DNA of 64,000 nucleotides from Rhizophagus irregularis (Eukaryota > Glomeromycota > Glomeromycetes > Glomerales > Glomeraceae): assembly GCF_026210795.1 (NCBI RefSeq), contig NC_089445.1, positions 3,286,001 to 3,350,000 of the forward strand, written 5' to 3'. The notes below the pieces were generated by a model. It saw only the letters and a program-made list of their open reading frames with translations, did not search any database and was not told the origin of the DNA. This document shows, piece after piece, positions 12,405-23,871 of this stretch. The stretch's first letter is position 1; each line of letters opens with the position of its first letter. The position numbers and the translations under genes are program-made.

Positions 12405-13024
12405 CCCAATTTTATTTTAAATTTAAATAACCTGATTTAATAACTTTGAAGTTTGTTTATAAAATTCATCATAATTAGTTCTCAATCAGTTAACTTATTT
12501 CATTTAGTTGATTAAATAAATTCTTAAAATTTCCATATCAATCAATTAATTTATTTCATTTAGTTGATTAAATAAATACTTAAAATTTCCATATCAATCA
12601 GTTAGCTTATTTTATTTAGTTGATTAAATAAATTCTTAAAAATAATATATCAATCAGTTATCTTATTGCAATTAATTAAAAAATAATAATATCAATCATG
12701 ATTGAACAAATGAATTTTATGTATCAATTAATCGTATGAACGTATAAATCGGAGAAATTGCGAGAAAATCACTATCGCTACTATTTTTAATATTAATTGC
12801 AACAGTTAATTAAATCAGTTTATTTTTATTTTTAAATATATCAATAGTAACAGTTAATTAAATCAGTCTATTTAAGCTAAAATAAACTATTGGGAATATA
12901 TATATGAGCTAATTTAGACTTGACTTTTTCTTCTCGCTTGTTACCGATTTTTGTAATATAACCCTATATTTTTCTATCCGTAAATTTACTGAAACATATT
13001 CTTACTGAAATATTATAATTAAAT
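12405..13024. promoter_or_regulatory. Shared divergent promoter region with tandem repeats
   Basis: This gap separates the transposase (minus) and accessory gene (plus). It contains three tandem units of about 58-62 bases (roughly 12480-12660) built on atatcaatcag, tatttcatttagttgattaa and ataaattcttaaaa, then two copies of an aacagttaattaaatcag stretch (near 12797 and 12850). Such repeats could bind an element-encoded protein; this is inference. No TATA box was singled out. Confidence 0.5.
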
Positions 13025-15277
13025 ATGACTAAAAAACATAAAAAATATGAAAAACATGAAAAGAAGAAAAAATCTGGAAAACGGTACCACTCGGATATAG
13101 AATCCTCTGATAACGAAAAACCTAAAGCTAAAGTGCGAAAGACCAATAAAACGGTTCCAAAGAAACAAATGGACAAACAACGGTAATTTAATTTATTTGA
13201 TTTTCGTCAGATTCTTTAATTTCTCGATTTATTAGCGATCAATACTTAATATTAAACCAACGAAAAGACAAAATACCCACTTTAATCGACTTTGTTGAAG
13301 ACGAAGAAAAAAATATTGGTATATTTTGATATATTTATGTAATCATGCCCGAATTTATTATATCACCCAATAATTATGAATTTAAAGTACTCAATAAAGA
13401 AAAACGAACAAAAAGACGTCAATCAGAACCAATGAAAGGCCAAAAAGGCCGAAAGTCCGGTGTAATTGACTTAGTTAATGATGACGATGATGATCCAATT
13501 CAACAGGATGAGAGAGATAATGATCAAACCGGTATGTTATTAATGTATATATTATAAGTATATTATAATAAGATTATCAAATTTTATCAATTTTATCACA
13601 ATTTTCTTTTTTAGCATTTCAGGAGCAGGTCGAAGAATTGAGTCAGTTGATCCAGAAAATAACGAAAGGTAAACAAAAAGCAGCAAATCTGAAAGATATG
13701 ATTATTGACTGGTCGGGAGTAGAAACCTCAGATTCTCCAGAAAAGAGCTAATACGTATCCCGATCACCGAAAAAGAACCGATATATTCAAGCTTATGGAA
13801 TTGCCAGATCATCAAAAAGTGCCCTGTCTCCATCCTCATCCTCATCGTCATCCTCATCTCCATCTCCATCCTCATCCCCATCCTCCTCATTTTCATCTTC
13901 AAATTCGTCGTTTCTTCATTACGAGGAAATGGATCAGGATCTAAGGACTGCTTTAAGGGTAACTATTTTTTTTTTTAGTTCAGTTTAATTCCCTAGATTG
14001 TTTGCTAATCAGTTGATATTCTTACGATTAGAACGAAATTGCCAGAATTATAGACCGACTTCCGGAAGACAAAGCATTAAATACTAGGAAAACTTTTGAT
14101 AGTCAGCGAAAGTTAGTCCAAAATAACATAATTCTGGTAGTACAAAAAACGATCAATAAGAATATATTCTCTGTATCCGACGGTGTGATTAAGCATATCA
14201 TGCATGAGAGACATCATCACCAGAGAGAGCTACTACTCAATAGCGAGAGGGATGCCAATTGGAAAGATCTCGAAAAAAGAAGAAAGCATGCAAATTCAAG
14301 ACGAAGTGATGTAAATATTAAATCGTTATTTTTATATTACCTTATCTTATAATTTTCTATTAATTATTTAGAAGCGGGAAAGACGAAATAAAACTATCGA
14401 CAAGTTAAAAAAATTAAAAGATCGATTGATAAATAAGTTCCACACCAACGAGCTCCGGCCTCTTCAGACTGATAATCGATACCACAGTCCAGAGGTATCG
14501 GAGACCGATAGCGATAACCCTAATAAGCGAAAGATCATCATACGGGATCTCAAATGGAGATCAGCTACCGTAAGTATTCGAATAATTTTTACCAATCGGT
14601 GCATAATAATTCGTATTTTTATTCTTCTTTTTTTTTTATAGCTATGCTCTTTTTTACGAAATTACGTCAATAATGCAGCGTCAAATGCTCGACATGTAAG
14701 AAAACGGGTGTATGATACTGAATACGCTCCTAATGAGGACAGTGCACCCGTTAATGCCCCCAAATGGGCAAAAGTCAGTTACAAAGGATCGTTGAAACAT
14801 TTAGTGGAAAAATATAGTGCTAATCGCGAAGAGGTAGACGACGATAAAAGCCAGGAAGATATACATGCTGCCCAAATTATTTTGGGATGTCATAATTATA
14901 ATTTGGGATGCCATAATTCATTCGGTTTATATATAATTTACTATGTAAAGTGCCAAAATAATTTGGGATGCCATAATTGAATTTGGGATTTTACTTATAA
15001 TTACGGCAGTCCAAAATAATTTGGGTGGCATGTATACAGGAAGACGACGATAAAAGCCAGGAAGATGACGATAAAATGCCAGGAAGACGACGATAAAAGC
15101 CAGGAAGATGATGATAAAAGCCAGGAAGATGACGATGCAACCGGCGGAGAAAAGAATGAAGATCAGAAAAAAGAGCAGGATGAAGAAGTAGACGATAGGA
15201 AAAAAAGGAAAAAGAGAAGTGTAAGTCTTGTTTCAGAAGAATACGATAGTAGTGATAGTAGTAAATCGGTGGGATGA
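13025..15277 (+). pseudogene. Accessory gene of the CACTA-like element (function unknown)
   Basis: Seven exons with GT-AG introns: 13025-13182, 13236-13318, 13388-13531, 13615-13958, 14032-14310, 14372-14569, 14642-15277. The product starts MTKKHKKYEKHEKKKK and is highly charged. Exon 4 holds a Ser/Pro run (SSSSSSSSSPSPSSS). Exons 5-7 carry a more globular region (KTINKNIFSVSDGVIKHIM…, NNAASNARHVRKRVYD, WAKVSYKGSLKHLVEKY), and the tail has DDDKSQED repeats and a basic patch RKKRKKR. It looks nuclear and nucleic-acid binding, as expected for a second CACTA protein, but I know no named family. Breaks: TAA at 13749, the 170-bp MITE at 14864, and an extra T in one tail repeat near 15076 that shifts frame. 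Exon borders were chosen because they keep one frame throughout. Confidence 0.65.
14864..15033. mobile_element. 170-bp MITE, copy 2 (in the accessory gene exon)
   Basis: Almost the same sequence as 9757-9925 read in the opposite orientation, with ends catgctgcccaaattatttt and catgccacccaaattatttt and TA on both sides. It interrupts the last exon and brings an in-frame stop. Confidence 0.85.
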
Positions 15278-15627
15278 TTCAATTATATAATAATAATTTA
15301 GCAATAAATTTATTTCTGTAAAACCGATTTTTATAATTTTAATAATTAATATATAATCGTATTTAGTAAACTAACCAAAATATAATTAATAAAACCATAA
15401 ATTTAAAATAAAAATGTATGGCAATTGGAAGATTTTTTATTGGTTGAAAAGTTAACAATTGGTATACTGATATGTCAAATAGTAAATGGCCTATTGTAAC
15501 CCGATTGTACTCTATTTAAATATCCGATTGTACTTTATTTGAATATCCCGATTGGAACCCTAATGTACTCTTATTGCGCTATTTTTTGGTAGCAATCGGG
15601 ATTCTCTCGATTGATAATAAACAAAAA

Positions 15628-15690
15628 AAATAGGGGACCAATAAGATGGAAATCAGGTGACCCGATTTCCATCTTATTGGTCCCCTATTT
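15628..15690. repeat. Right terminal hairpin, perfect 27-base arms
   Basis: The left arm 15628-15654 and right arm 15664-15690 are exact reverse complements, with loop aggtgaccc. It would form a strong cruciform. Stem words accaat and attggt and the loop resemble the left hairpin of the same element. Confidence 0.9.
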
Positions 15691-16167
15691 GTCATCATTT
15701 GACCGGTAAAGTTGCTGAATAATTACGTTCAATATATTTATTTTAACCTTTGACTTTGATCGTTAATATCTTCACATCTAGTAATTCGATTTGAATAATT
15801 TTTTTTCGTTCAGGTAGAGTAGATTCTGGGCTTTCATATGAATATAAATATATGTGTTTAGCATACATGTACGCCGAGATATTAACGATTTTGTTAATTG
15901 AATAAAACTCTGACACAAAAATTTTTAAAATTATAATTCTTACCAAAAGATGATCTTTACAGGTATTATTGGGCTCTTTTTACTTTACTTAACAAGTTTT
16001 TATTTGCCATTTCTGTTTTAAATTGAATAAATTAATAAAATCAACTTTAAAAAGTAATTAACAAGTAGAATAAAATTAGTATAGTAAAAAACAAAAAAAA
16101 CATCTCAAAACTCTAAATCATAACTCACATTTTTATTTTCTTTTATTGTAATTTTTGGCGCCTGACT

Positions 16168-16578
16168 TTATTTTTTTAAGCTCCAACCTCGTCGATTCAA
16201 CTTCTTGAGATATTTCTCTAATATTATTTGTTCTCTCTTTTTAACCTCTTTAACTTTTTTAATCACATCATATGATATTTCTCTGTTTCGCTGCTGCGCC
16301 TCCTGCAGTCAACGTAAAACTTCTCTTGAAAGTCTTTTCATTTCTTCTCTATAGACTTCATAAGATGTACCTAATATTATGTCTTTTATACTTATTTTTT
16401 TGTGCATGACCTCTTGTCTTATTGACTCCAGAAATGTATCTTCCACTATATTAAGCTCACTACCACTCAAAGTTCTTTTCCTTGTAAACTCTAAAACTTT
16501 GGAGCCAGCCTGAAATAATTCCTTACTTTCCTTAAGAAACCTATACTTATATTCTGTACAATTGTACGCTGACTCCAT
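16168..16578 (-). pseudogene. Small charged protein, one in-frame stop
   Basis: From Met at 16578 an open frame runs 89 codons to TGA at 16309-16311, then continues without further stops for 46 codons to TAA at 16168. The protein is rich in Lys, Glu and Arg with heptad-like spacing (ESIRQEVMHKKISIKDIILG, then SYDVIKKVKEVKKREQIIL), suggesting helices or a coiled coil. TGA could come from CGA (Arg) by one C-to-T change; alternatively the real protein is 89 aa. No signal peptide or membrane segment. I do not recognise a named family. Confidence 0.5.
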
Positions 16579-16824
16579 TTTTGTGTTAATTTTTAAGTGT
16601 TTTATTAATAAACTCCTCCGTTAAATGTATTTTTCTTTCCACTGAATTTTGGATGGAATGGTCGTCAGAAAGAGTTCCATCCAATTAATCTATGCAAATC
16701 ATTCCACTTCAACCAGTGATTGTTTTAACATTTTAATTTAATATACATATCAGTACTATCTAGACATCTCAAGTGCTTCTGTCTGATGGAGAAATTTAAG
16801 GAAAGGATATCCACTACAAGCCTA

Positions 16825-16906
16825 CCCTGTAAAAAAAGTCTATCCGTTTTTTATATTCCATCTTTTGCTCATATTTCCAGAATTAATAACCTTTTTTGCA
16901 GAAACC
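16825..16906. mobile_element. Fragment of the ccctgtaaaaaaagt MITE family
   Basis: Begins ccctgtaaaaaaagtctatc and continues tgctcatatttccagaatta, matching the left parts of the copies at 45074 and 52814. The right end is missing. Confidence 0.6.
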
Positions 16907-17358
16907 TGTGATTTGCTACCAAGCAGTTACTCTATCGCATCAATTTTGAATCGATCACGTGATGATAAATTTTGTGATGATTTTGCAAAATAATCGAATG
17001 AATTGAAGTAATAAATATTTTCTGATTGTCGAGATATTTTTTTAATATGACAAATTAACTACTTTATAGGGACTTTATTTATATGAAATTTAATAATTTA
17101 AATTTGCATATTTTTTTTAATGAACACTTATTACTTTACATTCAGCTTGTACTAAATTTACATACGTATAGTCCACCAGATATTTGTTAATTATATTAGG
17201 ATACGTATAACTTCAGGACTTTAGGTAGAAAAGCCCCTATTTATATAAATTATGTATCACGTGTATCATGTGACATTAATAATGACTGCAGTTCAACTTT
17301 TTTACTAAAAAAATAAACTTTTTAAATAGTTTGTCATTTCAATACAAGTAGTTTAAAT
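16907..17358. other. Intergenic, no feature seen
   Basis: AT-rich sequence without convincing ORF, repeat or signal. The last eight bases (17351-17358, gtttaaat) are the target duplication of the split MITE that follows. Confidence 0.5.
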
Positions 17359-17504
17359 TAGAGGTTGGAACCGACCAAAAAAATCTTAATCGATTAATAA
17401 TCGATTAATATTAAAATATTAAAAATTTTTACCGCAGATTGCACCAAATTGTTTTTAATCATACATTTAGTTATAGGAAAGTCTTATTTATTATTATTAT
17501 CATT
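17359..17504. mobile_element. hAT-type MITE, left half (split by the LINE)
   Basis: Starts tagaggttggaaccga after gtttaaat; the matching right end (reverse: tagagtttggaatcga) is at 39602, followed by gtttaaat again (39603-39610). An 8-bp duplication and tagag ends fit hAT. The two halves together are about 300 bases. Confidence 0.85.
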
Positions 17505-17572
17505 TATTTATTTATTTATTTATTTTATTTTATTTCAGAAAGGAATAACCAATGACAAGTACATATAAGAAG

Positions 17573-17815
17573 CACTGGTCAAAAACTAATATATCGGGTA
17601 GCAGATATGTATCAGATATGTACCTGATATGTGTAGTATTAATGCTGAAAATCGGGTACCCGATATGTGTAAGATATGTGTAAATATATATATCATATAC
17701 ATATCATTTACATATCATATACATATCGGTACCCGATTTTCAGCATTAATACTACACATATCAGGTACATATCTGATACATATCTGCTACCCGATATATT
17801 AGTTTTTGACCAGTG
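17573..17815. repeat. 243-base near-perfect palindrome
   Basis: About 88 bases from cactggtcaaaaactaatat are matched exactly in reverse from 17815, with a central run of atatgt/acatat words. It forms the left end of the 17573-19085 element or a MITE inserted precisely there; its own outer ends equal the element ends. Confidence 0.85.
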
Positions 17816-18540
17816 ATCATCGTACTTTCTCTTCCGTTGGGCTCTGCCCATTTTTTCCCATGAAGTTATGGATGAAAAATATGAGGATTTTTTGCCTTGA
17901 GTGATAGTAAAAGGACTTTTCGACGTTATATGAAGTTATTACTGAGGTCTTTAGTTTCGCCCGAACTCCTCACGGCTTATATTGAGTTAGGACCGTTATC
18001 ATGAGTCTTGGAGTTACCAATAATACTGTAAGATGGCAGTTCTATACGAACGTTCCCCTGGGCTTTCTGAAAGGTTGAAAAGTAGTGCGTCTTGGTTCCT
18101 ACGCCTTTAAAGTCTAACTGGCCAAGTGGTTCGCAGGCCGGACTGGTATTTCTTGGAAGGAGCTCCTGACCAACGTATTTCTTGCTAGTTGATGTTGTTA
18201 ACGGGGGAGTTAGTCTTCTAAAATAAGGAGACGGAGTTGAGGTGTATGTTTGGTGTTTTTTACTCAGGTTTTTCTCATTGCACTTCGAGTTTTCCTGAGG
18301 TTTATGTTTTTATTTTTTGCTTTTTGTTTTTCTTGGTCACTTTTTTCGGTGTAACCTTATTTTCTTTGGGGGGTGGGGGGATACTGGAAAATTTGATCGT
18401 CATGGTGGCTTGGTGTTACTAATTTTCAAAATTGATGATCACTCGGGTGATAAGGGGGTGACAGGTTGGGTACCGCAGTTTTTGTAGTATGCTGATCATG
18501 TGGTCACATGTTGGACTATCATTGGATTGACTTATCTAGG

Positions 18541-18690
18541 TAAATCTTAGGTCGAAGGATCGTTCGCAATGAGGTGGGTGTCCTCCGTTTGGGATTGTTC
18601 GCAATGAGGTGGGTATCCCTTCGGGGATTGCATGACACTAAAAAGTTCCCCATCGGCTGGACTGCATGACACTAAAAAGTTCCCGGAGGT
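18541..18690. repeat. Paired short tandem repeats in the GC-richer core
   Basis: gttcgcaatgaggtgggt occurs at about 18562 and 18598; gcatgacactaaaaagttcc at about 18628 and 18663. Each pair is followed by tcc(c)-rich sequence. Function unknown. Confidence 0.75.
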
Positions 18691-19085
18691 CTTTGTGAAA
18701 TAGGTTTGTTATCCATAGTATGTAGTCAAATAGGGGAAGTTGAATTTTATGCGTTTCTGATAGTGCTAATGGTAGCTCGGAGGTTCTTTACCGATTCTAG
18801 GAGTGGGTACAGCGCTGGATGGGTTACGTATAGCATAGTCGACTTTACCCATTTTGAAATAGATTTGGGGGGAGTAGCCGTAGTTATTTATATAGAGAGG
18901 GTGGGGTTTTATAATCTTAGCTTTTCTTTTTATTTGTAATTTCGGAAGATTATTTGTTCTTTGTTTTCTATTAGTTCTGCACTTGTTGCGGTACTTTATA
19001 GATCACTCTGTGTTCTCTAAAGTCACTTCAGCATTAATTAATAAAATTCAAGCTCAAGCTATGTTTGTATAGTTTTTGACCAGTG

Positions 19086-19450
19086 AAGTAAACTACTATA
19101 CAGAAGAAATTATACAAATATGAGTGCTGTGGCTATAAATCCCTTAAAAATATTCAAAGGATTTCACCCTCCGGGCGGCACTACTCTAACAGTAAAACTA
19201 CGCTACTGATAAAGGGTTCGAAAAAAATAAGAAAAAAAGAACTAATAAGAAAACCCTAAAAATCTATAAAGAGAAAAAGTTAAAAAAAGTATAAGTAGGT
19301 AATTCGGTGAATAGAGGTTATAGCCCATTGGGCTTAAATATGAAATAAGAATAAATTTCTATAAATAGATGAGTGAAAACGTGAAAGATCCTCGTTTAGA
19401 GATGATAGCCATGGTAAATTGTGCATAAAGTTGGATGAAGTTAAGTAGAT
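19086..19450 (-). other. LINE 3' untranslated region
   Basis: Between the last recognisable LINE coding sequence and the cactg element. No protein similarity; many stops in all frames. Confidence 0.5.
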
Positions 19451-21756
19451 CTATAGATTATTATTATCTAGATGTCTTCTCGTATCGTTGAGAGAACAGT
19501 GATAGCCATGATCGTTACGTGGTGATGTTATTATATGTGTTTGTGAGTGTGTATGAATATTTTGACGGAAGTTAAAACGATAATTGGTAAATGATTTTTT
19601 TGATAAATTTAATGACTTTTTCAGTTGTTTCCATTGTAATGCTCTGTATTTCCAAATGTTGTCATATAATTCTTTGTGTAATTCAAATAAAAATTTTAAT
19701 AAAATGTTCTTTGTTGTTTGTTTACTAATTTTTGCTGCTTTGAATGGGTATGTGAGGTCCGATGGGACAAAGTTCATTAAAAGACTATGTAATTGAGGAA
19801 TGTCCTAGATTTGTTTAGGGGTTTTTTGATCCATTAAAATATCGGATTGCGTGTGATGTGCTCTGAATATAATGCATATAAAGAATTAGATTCCAACGTG
19901 ATAAGCGTTTTGTATTTTTCGTAAAATGTGATGAATATCGGCGTAATAATAAGAAGTACTTGTGGGCAATTCTATAGGTGTTCGTTAGATTCAATATGAG
20001 AATTGCATAAGAAGTATATATCATTATCTTTAAGTAATTCTGGGTAATTGCAATTAAGAATGTCTAATGTCGGTAAATTATTGCTGGAGCATTTAATTCT
20101 CCAGCTTACATGTTTAAAATATTTCTTACTGGTGGGTTTCGTAAACGGGTTGTATTTGAACCAAAGTTGTGAAAATTCCCAATCAATAATATTTTCTAGG
20201 GAATAGTCTTTAATTTTATGAAGGTTTTGGTGAGATAGATGTTGTTCGAAATATTGGAAGTTAATAATACGTTTAACTGATTTACGTATATTTCGGTCGA
20301 TAATAATTGAATCGTTGAAAGTGAGGTGACATGCTTGAGTAGTGATGTGTCTTATGTTGATTTGTAAAAAGTCTTTTGATAACAATCCTTCTTTGGCGAG
20401 GAGATCGGCAGCATCATTTAACGGGTGTCCCGAATTCGCTTTAACTTTAAATAACGAAATTTTCAGTTTCAATACATTAATAATGTGCTTCAATGTATTC
20501 CATAAGGCACAGTTGTTCAGTTTTTGAAAATGTCTAGCTGTGAGTTTTGGAGGATATAGCATATTGAAAGTGGCGATACAACTAGCCGAATCGGTATAGA
20601 TATGTACGTTGCTATCAGGAGGACAGACTATTAACGATGTTAATATAGCTACTAATTCTGCTTTTAATGAGCTTGGCCATTCTTTACATGAACCTGAATG
20701 TTTAATATTGTCTGTGAAATTTGAGGAAAATATCCAATTGTAACCCATGATTGGAATGTCATTGTCTCTATTGAGCGATCCATCTGTATAAAATTCAAGA
20801 TTAGTGTAAGAAGAAAGTGATGAAGTAATTTTTAATAAAGGTATATGAAGAGAATTAGGAGTAATAAGTTGTAAAATAAGATTTTGATTTAGAAGGTGAA
20901 TATTCTGTAAATCAATATGTTGTTCTAATTGTGAATGGTATAGTATAGGATCTTCTAATATAGAAGAAGTATTTGAAGGACGTGTATTTCTCATGTTAAA
21001 ATCTATAAGTACTTTTTGTTTAATAGTAGTGAATTGTTGATTACATTTGTAAATGGATTTATTATAATTTGGGTAGGTTAAATTACTTTTCGAAATATTG
21101 ACTATAATAGTTGAATTTGAGAGTGATGTGATGTAACAAGTATTAGAATAATTATTATTAAGGGTATTAATTTCTGAAAGGTTACATCCAGTACATTTAG
21201 ATAAATACATAGGACGTGACCGTAGTGTCAAATTAGAATGTGAAAGATGTGAATCTGGGATGTGAGTGAAATGTTCAAAAGTGATGGTTTGATGGTGATG
21301 GTAAAAGTGTTGTTTCTCGATAACTCTTCCAAAAATTACGTTATTAGTGCGAGGACGCCAATATGCTATCTATATGTTTTTAATTCTTGTAATATTTGAA
21401 CTTTGATGAATAATTTTAGGGCGTGTAATCAGTGGATTTTGCGTTTTAATTGGAGGTAAGTCAAAATTAAGACGTAAGTTGTGTTGATTGATAACTATGT
21501 TGTCATATAGGTATTTATACCATCCTGGCGAATGACCTTTATTGTTGGTCAGAGATTTTTTAATTTCTTTCCATGTTTTAAGAAATAAACCATCTACTGT
21601 AATAATTTGTTCGAGAAAAAAAATATCTTTGTTTTTCAATGATTTAATAAAATTAAAAAATTGATTAGAACGGATAAGATATGATGATAAAGGATATACA
21701 CCTCCTTTGGTGTTAAATTTAAATGAAAATTTAAATTCTAATTTATAATTATGCAT
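19451..21756 (-). pseudogene. LINE ORF2 C-terminal part with RNase H
   Basis: Three pieces remain. 21370-21756 is a thumb/connection-like part (HSPGWYKYLYDN). 19972-21231 is 419 codons with RNase H: YTDGS (first Asp), KAELVA (Glu), YTDSASC (second Asp), KANSGHPLNDAADLLAKEG (last Asp). Its end is CNYPELLKDNDIYFLCNSHI, resembling the Cys/His tail of such LINEs. 19451-19777 holds the last part, with LHKELYDNIWKYR. All four RNase H acidic residues are present, but the pieces are joined only through frameshifts. RNase H would remove the RNA strand after first-strand synthesis. Confidence 0.75.
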
Positions 21757-23871
21757 AATGCATAGGAGGTTCTCTATTCTATTTAATTTTTTAGAAGGCG
21801 AGTCTAAAAATTTGGTAGTAAAAAAAGGTCATTGGTCCATAATCTGGACTGTGAATATAAAATAAGGTATTCAATAATATTTCGTGTAAGGGCTATTCGC
21901 TTGCGTTTTCATGCAAACGAACCCCTGTCAATCAAAAACAATTTTTCAATATACACGAATGATATAGATTTATCTAAGGATCATCATCACACATTCCCGA
22001 TCAACATCTAACAAATCCAATTTTAACTTCATTTTGGGGAAATACCTCACATTCGTATTTTTGCATTTAATAATGATGTTTGTGATAAAAATTGGTGATC
22101 CCAAATGTTTAAAATGTTAGGATATATTTGATTATGAATAATTGTATTATATATTGAACGTGGTAATAGAAGTGAGAATTTATAAATAGAACGTATAGTT
22201 CTATTAAAATTATTACAAATATGTGGTAAAATGATAAAATGTTGACATAAATATTCTATCTGTGGTATAAGAACTTTGTTGATAACATAAATTACATGGT
22301 CATATGTAATTTTTTTTTTTCATAGATTTGAACTCGTATATTTTAATAATCTATTGATTTTGTTGATGGTAAAAGTGAAATTATTATTAGTATTAACGTA
22401 TATTCCAAGTATTCTTTCATTATTGGAAGGTGGTATGATAGTGATATCAACTGTGTCTTTTCCAAATTTAATTGGAATATGTTGTTTTTTATTGAAGGTG
22501 GGATCGTTGGTTAAGATTTTTGTTTTATCTTTATTAATTTTAATGTTTGCTAAGGCATAGAAATTATCTGCTATAGCAAGGTTATTTTGTAGATCGTTGA
22601 TGTTATTAGCGAACTATGTTGTATCGTTTAAGTATCCCAAAAGTTTTATTTCAATTAATTTTTTGTGTAAATCATCTTTTCTGAATATGTTTCTTGGTAT
22701 AGAAGCGTAAAGCTTGTATCCTGAAAATATGGAGTTATTGATGGCTGTGAACATAGGGTCGTAATAAATTACCCATAAGAGAAATGAAATGACTTCTCCT
22801 TGTATGATACCATTTGTCGTGGTATATTCAAATCCATATCCAAATGGAAAGATAATTTTATTTCTATGATGTGAAAATAATTTATTAATAAATGATATTA
22901 ATATATCAGGAATATTAATTCTTCGTAATGCTAATTGTAATAAGTCAAGATTGACTCTATCGTATGCTTTACTTAGATCTTGAATTGCTAAAAAGAATGG
23001 ATTTTTGGTATCGTGTTGATGGTCTATGATGGCTTGTATTTGTAAAATAATTTCATTACATAAAGCCCCTTGTACTTCTACTTAGTTGTTGTGTTGTAGT
23101 ATTTGATTTTTTGATAAATAATGGTTTAAGCGGCTGTTAATAATTTTGACTAGTAATTTTCTTATACAGTCAAGTAAAATGATAGGTCGTGTTAAATTGA
23201 TGTCATAATTCCACTATTGTGGTTTCGGGATTGAATAGAGGTATGCAAGTTCAAATTGTGATGGAATCATGCCTTTTTCTAAGCAATTATTGAAGAGAGA
23301 TAACAATTCATCTAGCATCTGCTGCAGAAGCTTTTTGATAATTTCGTTAGAAATATTGTTAGGAACTGTTGCTTTGCCATTGGGGAGATCTTTGATATTT
23401 GATTTTAATTCATCTATTGTGATAGGTATTATTAATTTATTAATTTCAAATTGAGGAATGTTGGATATAGATTGGTATATGTCCTTCTATGGTTGTCTTA
23501 GTGACGTGTCAGGATTATATGATCTATTTATACGGTCGATTGAAGATATGTTTTTATAGTAATTAATAACTTTTGAATCTATTATTTCTGGATCATTTGT
23601 GAAAGTTTTAACGTTGTTTTCATCTTCGTAGATAAGCCTATCTATTTTAATAACGTTCAGTTTTTGATCTAATAATGAATTAAGCATTCTTTTTTGGTTA
23701 GTAATTATGTTATTGTCTCTTTGGTTAATATATTTTTCTATTTTTTTTTGTGGAAGTTACTGATTGAATTGTTGTAAGAGTTTTGTAGAATATTTTGTGT
23801 ATTTGTCAAGTGTTTTAAAATAAGTTCAAAATTTGTTATATTAATACTAGAAGGCCATGTGATTTCTTCGT
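21757..23871 (-). pseudogene. LINE ORF2 reverse transcriptase, inactive
   Basis: Visible motifs on the minus strand: fingers region (KVINYYKNI, 23487-23687), motif A AIQDLSKAYDRVNLDLL (about 22940-22990), motif B NGIIQGEVISFLLW (about 22780-22820), and motif C as GYLNDTT followed by a stop (about 22610-22640). Motif C should carry two Asp after a two-residue lead; here the first is Asn. Several frameshifts and stops interrupt the domain. It starts at the gypsy insertion site; the target tcgt is at 23868-23871. Confidence 0.7.

Larger units (their letters stand above)
6713..15690. mobile_element. CACTA-like DNA transposon with two divergent genes
   Basis: Evidence for one element: a TNP2-type transposase gene on the minus strand (7024-12377) and a divergent second gene (13025-15277) share a 650-base middle region. 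Both outer regions (6713-6900 and 15430-15690) are rich in ccgattgg / accaatcagg words, as expected for CACTA subterminal repeats. Each also has a hairpin with related stem and loop sequence (6727-6756 and 15628-15690). The left terminus is placed at cacgggtaaaaagc (6713). The exact ends and the 3-bp target duplication could not be fixed. The element has been hit by the insertions at 7413-9175 (holding 8028-9161), 9757-9925 and 14864-15033. Confidence 0.65.
17573..19085. mobile_element. Non-autonomous element with cactggtcaaaaacta ends
   Basis: The first 16 bases are repeated as the reverse complement at 19070-19085, and aag lies on both sides, a possible 3-bp duplication. cactg ends plus 3 bp suit the CACTA superfamily. 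It sits in the LINE 3' untranslated region. The core is clearly less AT-rich than the surroundings. No coding sequence was recognised on either strand. Confidence 0.6.

Noticed and set aside
15628-15690. Hairpin as transcription terminator
   Set aside because: Eukaryotic context and position at the transposon end; better read as a terminal foldback.
18237-18422. Open frames in the cactg element core (18237, 18706)
   Set aside because: Short, without motifs, and not supported by codon or splice structure.
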